A DNA stretch of 64,000 nucleotides, taken from positions 6,425,292 through 6,489,291 of the forward strand of contig CP092877.1 of NCBI GenBank assembly GCA_030710605.1, given 5' to 3'. Source of the stretch: Cordylochernes scorpioides (Eukaryota > Arthropoda > Arachnida > Pseudoscorpiones > Chernetidae). Positions 9,690 to 20,118 of the stretch are shown here, in pieces (positions within the stretch are counted from its first letter, which is position 1; each line of letters starts with the position of its first letter). Under the pieces are notes generated by a model. That model made no database searches and was not told where the DNA came from. It was given only the letters and a program-made list of their open reading frames with translations. The translations under genes were made by a program, and so were the position numbers.

Positions 9690-10400
9690 TCAAAATGTGC
9701 TATGAACTTTGGATGTAAAGTGGGTGACCACAAGATAAGACTTGGACCTCTCATCATTGTTGTCAAGCTTGTGCTCGGCCTCTTCAGGAAGGATTAAATG
9801 TAAAGGCCATATGTCTTTTGCGATTCCAATGGTATGCAGAGAACCAAAATACCATTATTCAGACTGTTATTTTTGTTTGACAAACACTACAGGTATTACA
9901 TTTAAAACAAACCATACCATTAGATATCTTTAATTGTCATATGCTATGAGATCAGTTTATCATAGTGATGATCTACATGTGCCACAAATGTTGATATACA
10001 AAATGTTATTGTTTTCTGCATAAGTGGAATGGTAGAGACCAGGAAAGGCATTATATCAGAAAGAACTGTCCAAACTGTTAAACCCTTTCTCCAGAAAATA
10101 AATATTGCACATTTTCCATTGGTGAAATCTGAAAAAAAAAACATATACTCACCACCATTACATATTAAACTGAGATCAATTGAGAACTTTGTCAGGGCGA
10201 TGAATCCAAGTGCTGCTGGATTTGCCTATATAAAGCAAAATTTCACTAGCATGAATGATGCGAAAATTAAAGATGGCATTTTCGTTGGACTTTAGATTCG
10301 AGAATTGCGGCAGGAGGAGAAAGTTTGAAAATAGCTCACACATTACCGTAGCTTTTAATAAGACCAATTTTATACAGATTCTCCCCTCTCATTTCTGGTT
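9690..10400 (+). pseudogene. Decayed copy of a repetitive, uncharacterised arthropod protein family
   Basis: Two blocks match from memory a multi-copy family annotated as uncharacterised in many arthropod genomes. The first (about 9800-9930) has FAIPMVCREPKYH followed by SDCYFCLTN, with a CxxC likely to bind metal. The second (10029-10295) has SEKKNIYSPPLHIKLRSIEN, then AAGFAYIKQNF and KIKDGIFVGL, followed by an in-frame TAG and further matching sequence. Stops and frameshifts lie throughout and the family's C-terminal part is missing. The family's function is unknown to me; its high copy number suggests spread by a transposon. No neighbouring element explains this copy. Confidence 0.6.
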
Positions 10401-11800
10401 GCAATGATATCCTCACGATAATCAATTACCATCATGCAGTGGAAGAGAAAACGATGAATTCAAATTATTTTCCTACTTAGAGGATGAACTGTTTTTTTTT
10501 TTTTTTAATCAGAACTTCTCAACCGGTGTGCCGTGAGACTCGACCTGCCTCAAAATTCACAAGATTCTGTGAAATAGATACTGATAATATCTCATTAATC
10601 ATAAATCCATATGAATGTGTAGTATATTACACACGTTTAATCAAATGATTAACGAATGAATATATATATATATATATTTTGTATTGTTTTTAATTATTCT
10701 AGCATCTAGTAAGGTGTATTATCCAATTATCTCTCTTAAGTTTGAGAAAGCTGTAAGAGATCAGTAGAGGTATAAATCTTGCGGATACATTCTGGAACTG
10801 TATTCTGTGATGTGAAGGAGGTTTCTATCGGGTATATCATAGACATATTCCATATGGCTCCGTTGATTTACCTCACATCCTATATATAGATACGCTAATA
10901 GACGATTCTCTTACATCTGGATTAGGCATCCATGCCATCTATCAGAAATGATCCTGAAAATTACCCGAAACGCAAGTTGACCCTAATTTAAAATATTTAT
11001 AAAAGACTATCGACTTTTCTATAAAATAATAATTTTATGCTTTGTGTTGATTAATATTCTTGGACGCTTTTGACACAATACAAAGGATTCGTGCAATAGC
11101 CATAGAAATTTTCAGCTAATCTAAAATAATTTAAATGAAACTGAAATTTCTCATATATAATACAAGTATGATTTTTTGAAATATACTATTTTCTGCTGTT
11201 CTTACTACAATTATAAATTAGTAGGAGGGCCTGGCTCATCACCGGTGAACCCTTGTTCGTCAAAAGTCTAGTCAAATTTTCAATTTCTCTGTGCCTATGA
11301 TTCTGCCTCTTATAACACCAGACATTTTCTTGTATGATGCCCTTTATTCCGCCTTGGAATTCTACAGATTAAATATTATCTTTAGAAAATAAAAGAGGCT
11401 ATTTTCATTCTCTTTTATTCTATTTGCGGTTTCATAAAATTGGTTGTTTAAAGGTCTTTATGTTCATATTAAGTATGCACATTTTCTAAAAATGTTCTAA
11501 AGGGTTTATAGGTGATACAATTTTTTAGCCAGTGTATTTCATTTTTAAAATTTCAAATTAAGATTTTGAGTAATTTAGGAAACTGATACAATGAAGCGAG
11601 AACCTTAAAGTGCGGAGTGTAGTGAGGAGGACAATTATAGCACATCGGAGCGCTCGTCGCAAATCCGACATGAAAATTGGGAAATACGTCGTATATTTAA
11701 TTTATCCCGAACATTTTCCTGTGAAACGTGTATATCTGATAAAAGATACTAATCTTGTTTGAATGGCCAAATATATATATTAATATATTTAGTGTGGTAT
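10401..11800. other. No gene seen; one short repeat remnant
   Basis: AT-rich, with an AT microsatellite near 10658-10678. At 11221-11270 is a remnant of the hairpin of the foldback element at 7490-8042 (GAGGGCCTGGCTCATCA). Confidence 0.5.
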
Positions 11801-11804
11801 GTTT

Positions 11805-12105
11805 TCCTGTCTCCTGAATATCATGGTAGGCAGGTTAGATGTAGTCGTGGTATGGAGTAATGGTCAGAGTGGTTTCAGGCGTAAAGGGATAGCACAAAAG
11901 GACGATGAATGTTGGATGTTACCTCACAGAGGGAGAGAGAGAGGCCAGAGCCGGTCGAGGAGGGTCTGATCTGTTTAAGAGCCAGAAGGGAACTCTTGGT
12001 AATTCGACTATGTTTTTTTACAGTCTGACTGTATAATCGGAGACCATTTTCCTGTCTGGGCGTCGGCAGACTCTCAATCAAACTTTATTATTCCGTTTTG
12101 TATCA
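11805..12105 (+). repeat. Solo-LTR-like repeat, family of three (copy 1)
   Basis: Shares with 27433-27771 and 30510-30784 an ordered set of blocks: GTCAGAGTGGTTTCAGGCGT, GATGTTGGATGT(T/C)ACC, a GTCGAGGAGGG-type block, and a 3' part with GGCAGACTCTCAATCAAACT, including an AATAAA-like signal in the other copies, ending near CACA. The composition suggests an LTR or another Pol II-transcribed non-coding repeat. Boundaries are approximate. Confidence 0.4.
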
Positions 12106-12180
12106 CATATAGATATCAAGTATATATTAAAATATATTGCAACATATATAATAAAAAAAAATCAATATATTTTCAAATTA

Positions 12181-12505
12181 AAACAATAATAAACAATAAG
12201 AGGAGCTTCTTGTGTAGATTTCTTTATTACCGCAAGCTTTCGAACAGAACGTTCTTCAACGGGCGTGGATAGTAAAACGTGTTACATGCTATTAGAGGAG
12301 AAAAACTAATATATACACCAATAAATTTACATATTGATTTAATTTTATTGGTGGTAAATTTATTGGCGTATATATTAGTTTTTCTCCTCTAATAGCATGT
12401 TAGCACGTTTTACTATCCACGCCCGATGAAGAACGTTCTGTTCGAAAGCTTGCGGTAATAAAGAAATCTACACAAGAAGCTCCTCTTATTGTTTATTATT
12501 GTTTT
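12181..12505. mobile_element. Long-armed foldback element with ribozyme-like hairpin motif
   Basis: Arms 12181-12330 and 12353-12505 are nearly perfect inverted copies of about 150 bp around a short AT loop. Each arm holds CCGATGAAGAACGTTCTG, TTCGAAAGCTTGCGG and then AATAAAG. GAAC/GTTC forms a hairpin between the GATGA and GAAA blocks. No protein is encoded. The same layout recurs in other foldbacks here and downstream of the PLE at 48001-49202. Confidence 0.8.
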
Positions 12506-12539
12506 AATGATCGTTTTAAAGAGTTTAATTTCTACAATA

Positions 12540-12720
12540 TTTTCAAATTCAACAATAGTTCCTGATACAGGCGGAGTAATGGCTTGGTAGTTCGAGCAGT
12601 CTTCGAGAGCCAATTGATGTTTGCCAGGCCAAGACCACATCCCATCCTTTCTAAGGATTTGATTGAGAGGCACATGCATAGTCACGTAGCTCGGCATGGT
12701 AAACGTTGAATAGCTCCCAA
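12540..12720 (-). pseudogene. Ty3/Gypsy pol scrap (reverse transcriptase/RNase H junction)
   Basis: Minus-strand translation gives PLNQILRKDGMWSWPGKHQLA followed by TPPVS (line-up with the usual PL..LL.K...W.W...Q.AF...K..L..PPVL of Gypsy). Preceding residues resemble the degenerated NYY.KF.P block. It is only about 60 residues long and has no LTR nearby. It adjoins the foldback at 12181-12505. Confidence 0.5.
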
Positions 12721-14209
12721 GAACTATTGTAACGTCTTCACGTTTACTGGGGTTTTTATGGCGGCGATTATTTTCGTGTTCTTCACTCTCTTGGAATACA
12801 GATGCCGTTTTTTTATATTTGACCCGAATTTTCGATTTCTGATTGAAAAATACAAAATTACATTTGGCAATGTTGAGAATGGAAGTACTCTTTAGCGATC
12901 TTTTCCGCTCTGTCTGTGTATATTATTTAAACTAGATAGTGGCGTCACTATATATATGTATTATAGATAAAATTTCCTTTTACATGATTGTAGATGTATT
13001 GCCTCAATAAATATTCTGAAACAATTTCCATTTAAACGGTATCAGGAAGCGTCACCGCAGGCACTCTTGGTTATTTTACCATAAAAGCAACAATTACCAT
13101 TGTAGCTAGAGAAATCCATATTTATGTAGTCCCTGTTAATCGTCATCTTATAAAACTCTTCATAGTCGCGTTACAAACCTTCAAACTCAAAATTGCTCAA
13201 AGTAATTAAGAAGAAGTTAAATAAACGTTTGATGTATGGCAGAGGCATTTGTGCGAGTGGTCAATCTGAAGTCTGTTAAATATTCAATATTTAAATTGGG
13301 GTTTGGAAGGTTTTTAATTTACTATCAGTGTGGAAACAAATAATATTATAATGCTAAATGAACAATTACAATAATCCACCAGCTTATTATCCTGAAATTC
13401 CTTTATATTAGAAAATTCTAATGTAAAGTTTGAAAGCTTGTAGCCCGCCTATGCTAAGAGGAACTACGTAAATACAAGTTACTTGTATGTATAGTACTTG
13501 TATGTATTTCTTTGGCTACAATGCTTATTGATGCTTTTCAGGTAAAATAACCCAGAGCGCGGTAACGTTTTCTCAAACCATTCAAATAGAAAAGTTCTTG
13601 GGAATTTTCTAAGGATATTATTTTGAAAGGTAATTTATCTATTATATATATATTTTTAAATTAGAATTTAATAATATTACATGTTGATTATATAATATAT
13701 ATATATTGTCGCCGCTATATAATATAAATGAAATAGATAGGGCTGTATAAATGAAACAATACAATTGATTATCAGCTGTGGAAGCAGTTGGTTGCGAGGA
13801 ACAGACTCAGAAGATATTTATATCGGTCAGTGGCTGTGGGCAGACTATCTTCAGAGATCAATTAAATTTTAAATACATGTCTTTATCCCGTCGACCTTCG
13901 TAGGAAAATTCTCGGTAAATGGAATAGTTGCATATCTTGGCACAATCGTTCCAGATATTTCCGAGCAACTTTGAGTCCGACTTGGTTCCTGCTCCCTATT
14001 TAGCAACTAACCGGCCACTGATAAGTTCTCACCAATAGCGACTATATGTCCTGGAATCTCTATAATAGATTAGGGCTACTAGAACAAAAGGAATACCTTC
14101 ACTTTAATTCTACATTCCCATCATGTATTCAGCCGTATTGATATCTGTTTTTATCTATTTTTTGTTTGGCTCCTAATATACCTACAATAAATAATTGCAT
14201 AGTTTTAAA

Positions 14210-14400
14210 ATTACAAAATATTTTCTCACAATGAGTTTCATTTTATTCCAAAACGCTAGCTTTCAAGTGACAATCGCTCTTCAACGGGCTTAATAAAAAA
14301 TATCAACTATATCTTACAAGAAATATTTACAAAAACATACGCGCGCAGCGTGAATATTTGCAAAAAAAAAAAAACTCATTGTGAGAAAATATTTTGTAAT
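14210..14400. mobile_element. Foldback element, CACAATGAG family
   Basis: Terminal inverted repeats ATTACAAAATATTTTCTCAC at 14210 and its complement ending 14400. The minus strand carries TTGAAGAGCGATTGTCACTT, then GAAAGCTAGCG and AATAAA. Related to 2575-2690 and 33298-33533; duplicated at 36372-36562. Confidence 0.7.
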
Positions 14401-14766
14401 TTCAAATGTTTTTCATATTTGCATAGTATTTTAATAGCGTTTTTACAATAAAAATTGTTAAGTAAATATATATTGTTTTCACACAGTTTGGATAATCTCC
14501 AAATACACCTCCGCGACGGAATACTGTTCTAGTTGTTTGGATTTATTTGTAAGCCATATTCACTGATTTTTATTTATTAATTTATTATTTATAAACACAT
14601 TCTATCACGCCGTTTGTTTATATTTTTTATAACATTGTATGTTTATTTTTATCGTTTGTTAAATTTCAAATATAATTGAGACTTGATATAATAATGGCCA
14701 ACTACTACATTCATCTTATTTATTCATTGTTTTTCTTCAAAACAAGAGCTATGATAAATATTAATA

Positions 14767-14938
14767 CAGTAGAACTTGGATAATTCGAACTTCTTTAATT
14801 CGAAAACCTCTTTAATTCGAATATTTATCTTGGTCCCCAGAATTTCTTATAATTATAATTTCCGTTTTTAATTCGAATTTTTGGATAATTCGAATTTTTT
14901 TATGGTCCCTTGGGGTTCGAATTATCCAAGTTCGACTG
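14767..14938. mobile_element. pogo/Tigger-type MITE with TA target duplication
   Basis: 172 bp. The termini are CAGTAGAACTTGGATAATTC and the complement of CAGTCGAACTTGGATAATTC (one mismatch over 24 bases), flanked by TA on both sides. TIRs of this CAGT(A/C)GAAC type and a TA duplication are typical of pogo-like elements. No transposase is encoded. Confidence 0.85.
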
Positions 14939-16930
14939 TAATATACATATGGAAACATAATATTCTTGCATAAAATCCCCCATTGAACAAATATTGTATT
15001 GGAAGCGCAGCAGACCAATGACGGCTGTTTGTTCAGGTTTGTTCCCACTCCCGCGAAGAATTAAAAGGACAAACAAAAGCCCTCAAACGATAGATTATTA
15101 ATTAACTGGCGTGTGGTCGTTGAATATTCAATCGCAGACGACACCAATCTGGGCGCGACAGCCATAAGATCATTAGCCTCGGCGCCATTTGCATAATAGC
15201 TTGTTGCATCAGTACTGGGAGGAACAGACGTACTGGCCATTCAATTATTTACATATGTGCAGAGACGATATTCACTCACTCCACTTTTTATTTACTCTTT
15301 ATATATATATATTATATATATATATGAAATTTTAGGAGCGATATTTCAAAATTCCCAGGTAGTTATTTACTAAACTACTTGTTGTTTACCTGTGTAGAAA
15401 TTCTGTTTTATGTCCGGATGATCAACATTATTTATTGCATTGATCTATCATTTACATATGAATAGAGACTATTTTTCAAATTTTACCAATTAATTTCCTT
15501 TATTTTTATACAATAAACTATATTCGTCTTATATACATATGTGTGAGGACGACATTTGAACTTATAGGCAACTTTATTACCTCGTTACATGAGTAGAGAC
15601 GTTGTATGAAGATTCACAGAGAGCGAAGAAACAATGTTCTAGAATTAAAATATTCACAAATCCCAAAAGAGTTTGTTTAAAGAATAAACATTCATTCTTC
15701 TGTACATAGATCTTTATGTTCGATGGTCCTAACTCTTCTTTCAGTAAATTTCGTTTTCCAGATTTGTATGCAAAACATTATAATTGCATCTTTTTTGTTG
15801 TTGTTATTTTTGAAGTGACTCTGCGAAGGAAATTGTTTATTAATCTGAAATGATAGTAGCCTAAGTATTTGAGAAATGTCTCTTTATTTTTCAATCAAAT
15901 AGAAAAATGTAATCTAAAAAGTGAAATTTAAAAAAATATTATATATATATATGACATAATAAAAATATGATTTTTATTATTCATAAAATAATAAAACTTC
16001 TATAATCACAGAGTTAAATTTTAAAATGAAAAGGAATCCTTAACAAAAGGAATACAACCTAATTTTACTTTTATTGAAAATAGATAATAACATTTTTAGT
16101 TGTATGTATGCAAAAAACTGTTTGCTTTAAAAATAATCAAAATAATAAATATTTTTTGGAACAAAAGTTATCATTCATTTTTACCATCCACGACTGCATG
16201 AATTGGTAACGTAACTAGAATACGTCTTTTTTTATGACATATATATGTCGTATTTTATATTATATGTTGCATATACAATGTTGAACATAGAAACAAAAAT
16301 AAATATTACATGATATAACTTAAAAATGATGTTGAATAAAAATATCACCGGAATAAAAAGACGGCATCCAAAAAGGTCAATAACAGGTCGTTGACATTGC
16401 CCAAGCAACTGAAAGGGGATGCAAGCATATCCGCCATGTCATTCCCTGATTGGACGCGGACGGAAAACCAAATTCGTCCTCTCTGACGTCACCACTAACA
16501 TATAACTGGGTTGTTATTAAGCCCAGAATACAGAGGAGAATGAGGAGTCATGTAGTTAGGTCGCCGTGCTGCGCCAACAGTCCCAGGATTCCTCTTAATC
16601 TGTCTCACTATCCTGGCTGCCATCCCTGCAACAATTCTGTGGTCTTCTTCTGTCTTCAATATTTGAATTAATTTTCCTGTTAGAAATTGATCTATAAATA
16701 AAATAGAAAGTCTTCCGTCAAATTAACCGCAACATCTATCCGCCATCTGTTGACCGTTTCTTTGATCGACTCGGGTTGGGGACAAAGTCGCAACACCAGC
16801 TTCGGAAAATTAAAGAAGTTCACCTGACAATTTACTTCAGACGAAATTTCTATCCATAGTTTGTCCATCGAATCCACCTAGCAAATTTATTTTCTATACA
16901 TGTCTTTGGCAGATTCAGATCATATCACGA

Positions 16931-17004
16931 GGATGAGAGGGTAACACGCTCGATTCCCGACAATAAGTCGGTGGATGAGAGGGTAACACGCTCGATTCCC
17001 GACA
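16931..17004. repeat. Tandem repeat, 42-bp period
   Basis: Two copies of GGATGAGAGGGTAACACGCT followed by CGATTCCCGACA, starting at 16931 and 16973. The CGATTCCCG core looks like a Pol III B-box, so this may be tRNA/SINE-derived; no full tRNA fold is visible. Confidence 0.6.
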
Positions 17005-17390
17005 GTCATGAACCGGGATTGAATCCCGCGTTAAAAATTGTTTAATATGTGAATAACTTTCACATATTATTCATTGTTCAATTATCATGAACTAGGTTGC
17101 TCTTGCTGAGCGGTACCTATTTATGTGAATTTGAACCAGGCTAGTGCGCCCCCACCACCGGCCAATGAATGCAATTCGGATAAGGAACCTACGACGTTCT
17201 CGGTTCCACACATATCAAACATATTTTTATGCAAAAAAATAGTACAAATGTGAAATTATAGTGGGATAAGGTAAATAAATTAAGAAAAATGTATATTTTT
17301 ATCTTGCAACTGAAAGTTTCTGATCGCTTGCACCATCTGTCGGAATAAATACCAACTATTCGTTAATTTTTCAATTATTTATTCCAGAAT

Positions 17391-17690
17391 TGGCGAAATA
17401 TACCCATTCTTTATTAATCAAGAAAAGCTAACCACGTGCACATTTTGGGCTGTTGGTCCTCGTCAGCGTGATGAAGCTATCCTCAACGACCAAAAACTGG
17501 TCATTAAGGCATCCTGAAAAATTATGAAACAGGTAGTTAAAGCCAGAAAGGCGTGGGAACGCGAAACAATGTGAAAACATAGTACAAAGGTGAAATTGTA
17601 CTGGGATAAGGTGGGTAAATTAAGAAAACAATTCTAATTATCGTGCAACTGAAAGTGCACGTGGTTAGCTTTTCTTGATTAATCAAGAAT
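17391..17690. mobile_element. Foldback element with decayed hammerhead core
   Basis: The ends are inverted copies (TTAATCAAGAAAAGCTAACC at the left, complement at the right). On the minus strand, near 17470-17437, CATCACG-CTGACGA-GG..C-CAACA-GCCC is followed by AAAA instead of the expected GAAA. It resembles a hammerhead ribozyme that has lost a core base. Related sequences are at 32005-32060 and 32650-32730. Confidence 0.55.
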
Positions 17691-18013
17691 GGAAATTAGG
17701 CTAATTATGGAATAATTACAGGGGCAGCTTCGATTTCATAACATCATATGAGAGCAATTATCAAATCTGTCGAATTTACAAAAAAAAAAAAAAAAGTTTA
17801 AAATAATGAAACGGCAAGATTTCAGGATAGAGAATTCTTTCAGACAAAAAAAAAAAGAGATCGATGCCCCCTCTCTTCCTTCTATAACTTGAGATGTTGT
17901 GTAGTAATAAGTTAATGTCATCACATTTTCTCTAACAGATCAATATTATGGGTTATATTATGTATGTCCATAACTCGAGAAATTCAGATAATCGAAAATA
18001 AATATTAATACCA

Positions 18014-18199
18014 CTTCAAATTAAAGATAATTCGGCCAGTAAATATTTTTTATTGTCTCGACGTTTCGACAAAAAAAAACAACAACTTTGGTTTTAATTG
18101 GGTTTTAATTTTTGTTCGCTCCTGAAGAAGACAAAGGTTTTTGTCGAAACGTCGAGTAAATAAAAAAGATTTACTGGCCGAAGTATATTTAATTTGAAG
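18014..18199. mobile_element. Foldback element with CTGAAGA-hairpin-GAAAC motif
   Basis: Inverted ends (CTTCAAATTAAAGATAATTC and its complement-like partner ending at 18199). The plus strand at 18122-18152 reads CTGAAGA, A, GACAAA-loop-TTTGTC, GAAACGTCGAG, with AATAAA shortly after. CTGAAGA fits the hammerhead CUGANGA core, but an extra A precedes the stem and no cleavage strand is found. A duplicate lies at 40173-40358. Confidence 0.7.
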
Positions 18200-19348
18200 A
18201 ACTATGAATGCCGGCCAGGCAGCCTCTATCTTTATGACATTAATACCACGTTAATCAAAGCACAAAAAGTTTAGAAAATGTTTTGTATTTTTTGAGTATG
18301 TTAAAATATTTTTATTTTTCCGTTTTATTTGTGTTATTTTTTACGTATTTTTAAATTTCCAAGATGACTGTTGTTTTTTTTTATTTTTAAAACCTTTTAG
18401 AGTTACTTTGCGCCATGAAGTTTATCAATTCGATTTTTTTTTAAGTCAAAAAGGAGATTTTTTAGTGATCGAAGTTGATTTTTATCCATCGAGGGCTTCA
18501 ATATAGTCGTCCACATGATTGAGGTTTTCTTAATGTTCTATGAAGCAGCATTGCTAAAAAGTGACTTGTGTATATATTTGGTATTTGGCATGTTTTTTCT
18601 TTCATCATATTCCATATTTTTCCGATGAGATTCATAGTTACCTTTGCAAAAATTGCCTAGGTAATTGTTATATATTTGGATACCATTGTTGATCCTTCGG
18701 ATTACTATCTTTAGCGCTTTTTTCTTATTGTAAGGAGTTTCATTCATTCCAAGGTTTACAGGAATGACTTACGTTACTTAGACTGACAATCCCTACATAT
18801 CCCTAATATTATTTCCTATATACTTCCGCGGCTATATATTGAATTCCTTTACTCTTTAAAAAATATTTATCAGAAATTTGACTTTTTATTGATTTTTTTT
18901 TCTTAATAACATATTTTGTTTACTAGTGAATTTCATTGGTAGCAAAGGAATTAAGGATATTTACAACATACGCAGAAAGGCTAAAATATTTCCTGCATAT
19001 ATTATTTTCTATCAAATTAAAATTGAGATAGATTCGCGCGGTATAGCTATAGAGTCAAGAAGACAATTTGTAATTCTCTAGAGGAAAATCCACGATTCAT
19101 CCCTTTCTATGGTATAATGGTTGAATTTACATTCTTGCCTCTTTTTATATTCCACAATAAATTGTTGGATCTGGCTAGCACCCCCACAAGGGAAGCGGTA
19201 AATGGAAGAAGTACTGTCTGCAATTCTTTTGCTGATAAATTCTCATCGATAAGTACTATGTCCATTGAGAGAGATTAATATTGAATAAACTTTTATTAAT
19301 CGTTTATATAATATTATATAAGGTAAATATATAAAATAAATAAGTATA

Positions 19349-20118
19349 TGTGGTGAGGACTGGTAGCCTCTTGTAGAATCCTGTCGACTAAAAATGTGAT
19401 GAGGTATCCAGTCGACTTATTCTATGGTGTGAGTCCCTGTAACTCTCGCTATACTGTGTTGACCGAGAGGAACAGTCAGGAGGGGGAGTTTTCCAGTACC
19501 TCTTAAAGGTTCTCACAGAATACAGGCAGTCGTGGTCGAGGCAGAGTGGAAAGCTTGGGAATGTCCATCACAAAAAACGAAGACACAGTTGCACTAAGAA
19601 AGTTCCGTGAACAGATAAAAGTTGAGCTAGGAGCGAAAGATGAGATATAGAAGATTTCTTACTGGTCTACATGATGGATGAGATGAACCTGGGGTACAAC
19701 CGACGAGGGCTCACGCAGATGGTGAAGTAACTGTATTTTTAGGTTAAAACGGGGGCTTTATATACCTTTTCTGAGAAAGGGAGTTTTGCATTTCACCAGA
19801 TGTGAAGAGTGTGGATCGTCTGGTGACATTCTAAACTGGCGCCGTCCTGACAGCTTCCAATCTATCTTTAGATATTGTTTGTGACTTCCATCTATCTCGA
19901 ATTTAGACGTTTTTGACTTCTATCTCTTTAGCTCAACTCTTAATCTATTACAGAGTTTCATTTATTTATCCTCAGTTTGTACAAAGTACATTACATATGA
20001 TGATGTAATGACACATGTCAATCATGCGTATAATCATTTACAGATGTGTTTCTATTATACAACATTAAAATATAGTTATAAGTTATATACAATATGTGGT
20101 TGTTGGTTTAAATTACCA
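19349..20118 (+). repeat. 5' LTR of a non-coding LTR retrotransposon
   Basis: Starts TGTGGTGAGGACTGG and ends TTAAATTACCA, 770 bp, with TG...CA termini. Copies lie at 23630-24366 (3' truncated) and 41507-42298 (solo). The solo copy defines both ends because it is flanked by TATA on each side. A candidate primer site TGGGCCCCGGGAGTG starts 5 bases after this LTR. Confidence 0.7.

Larger units (their letters stand above)
12940..20118. repeat. Segmental duplication, copy A (block 1)
   Basis: From TGGCGTCACTATATATATG at 12940 the sequence matches 35101-42298 almost base for base, about 22.16 kb away, with a few homopolymer-length changes; differences increase after about 18700. The block holds a foldback (14210-14400), a pogo-type MITE (14767-14938), a tandem repeat (16931-17004), further foldbacks and, at its right end, an LTR. 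No convincing coding sequence lies in it; small open frames such as 16450-16671 have no recognisable product. Confidence 0.9.

Noticed and set aside
16450-16671. 73-codon open frame, repeated at 38613-38834
   Set aside because: It is kept only because the whole block is duplicated; composition and content show no domain and it is probably chance.
16931-17004. CRISPR-like array
   Set aside because: Only two repeats with a 10-base gap in eukaryotic repeat DNA; a simple tandem duplication.
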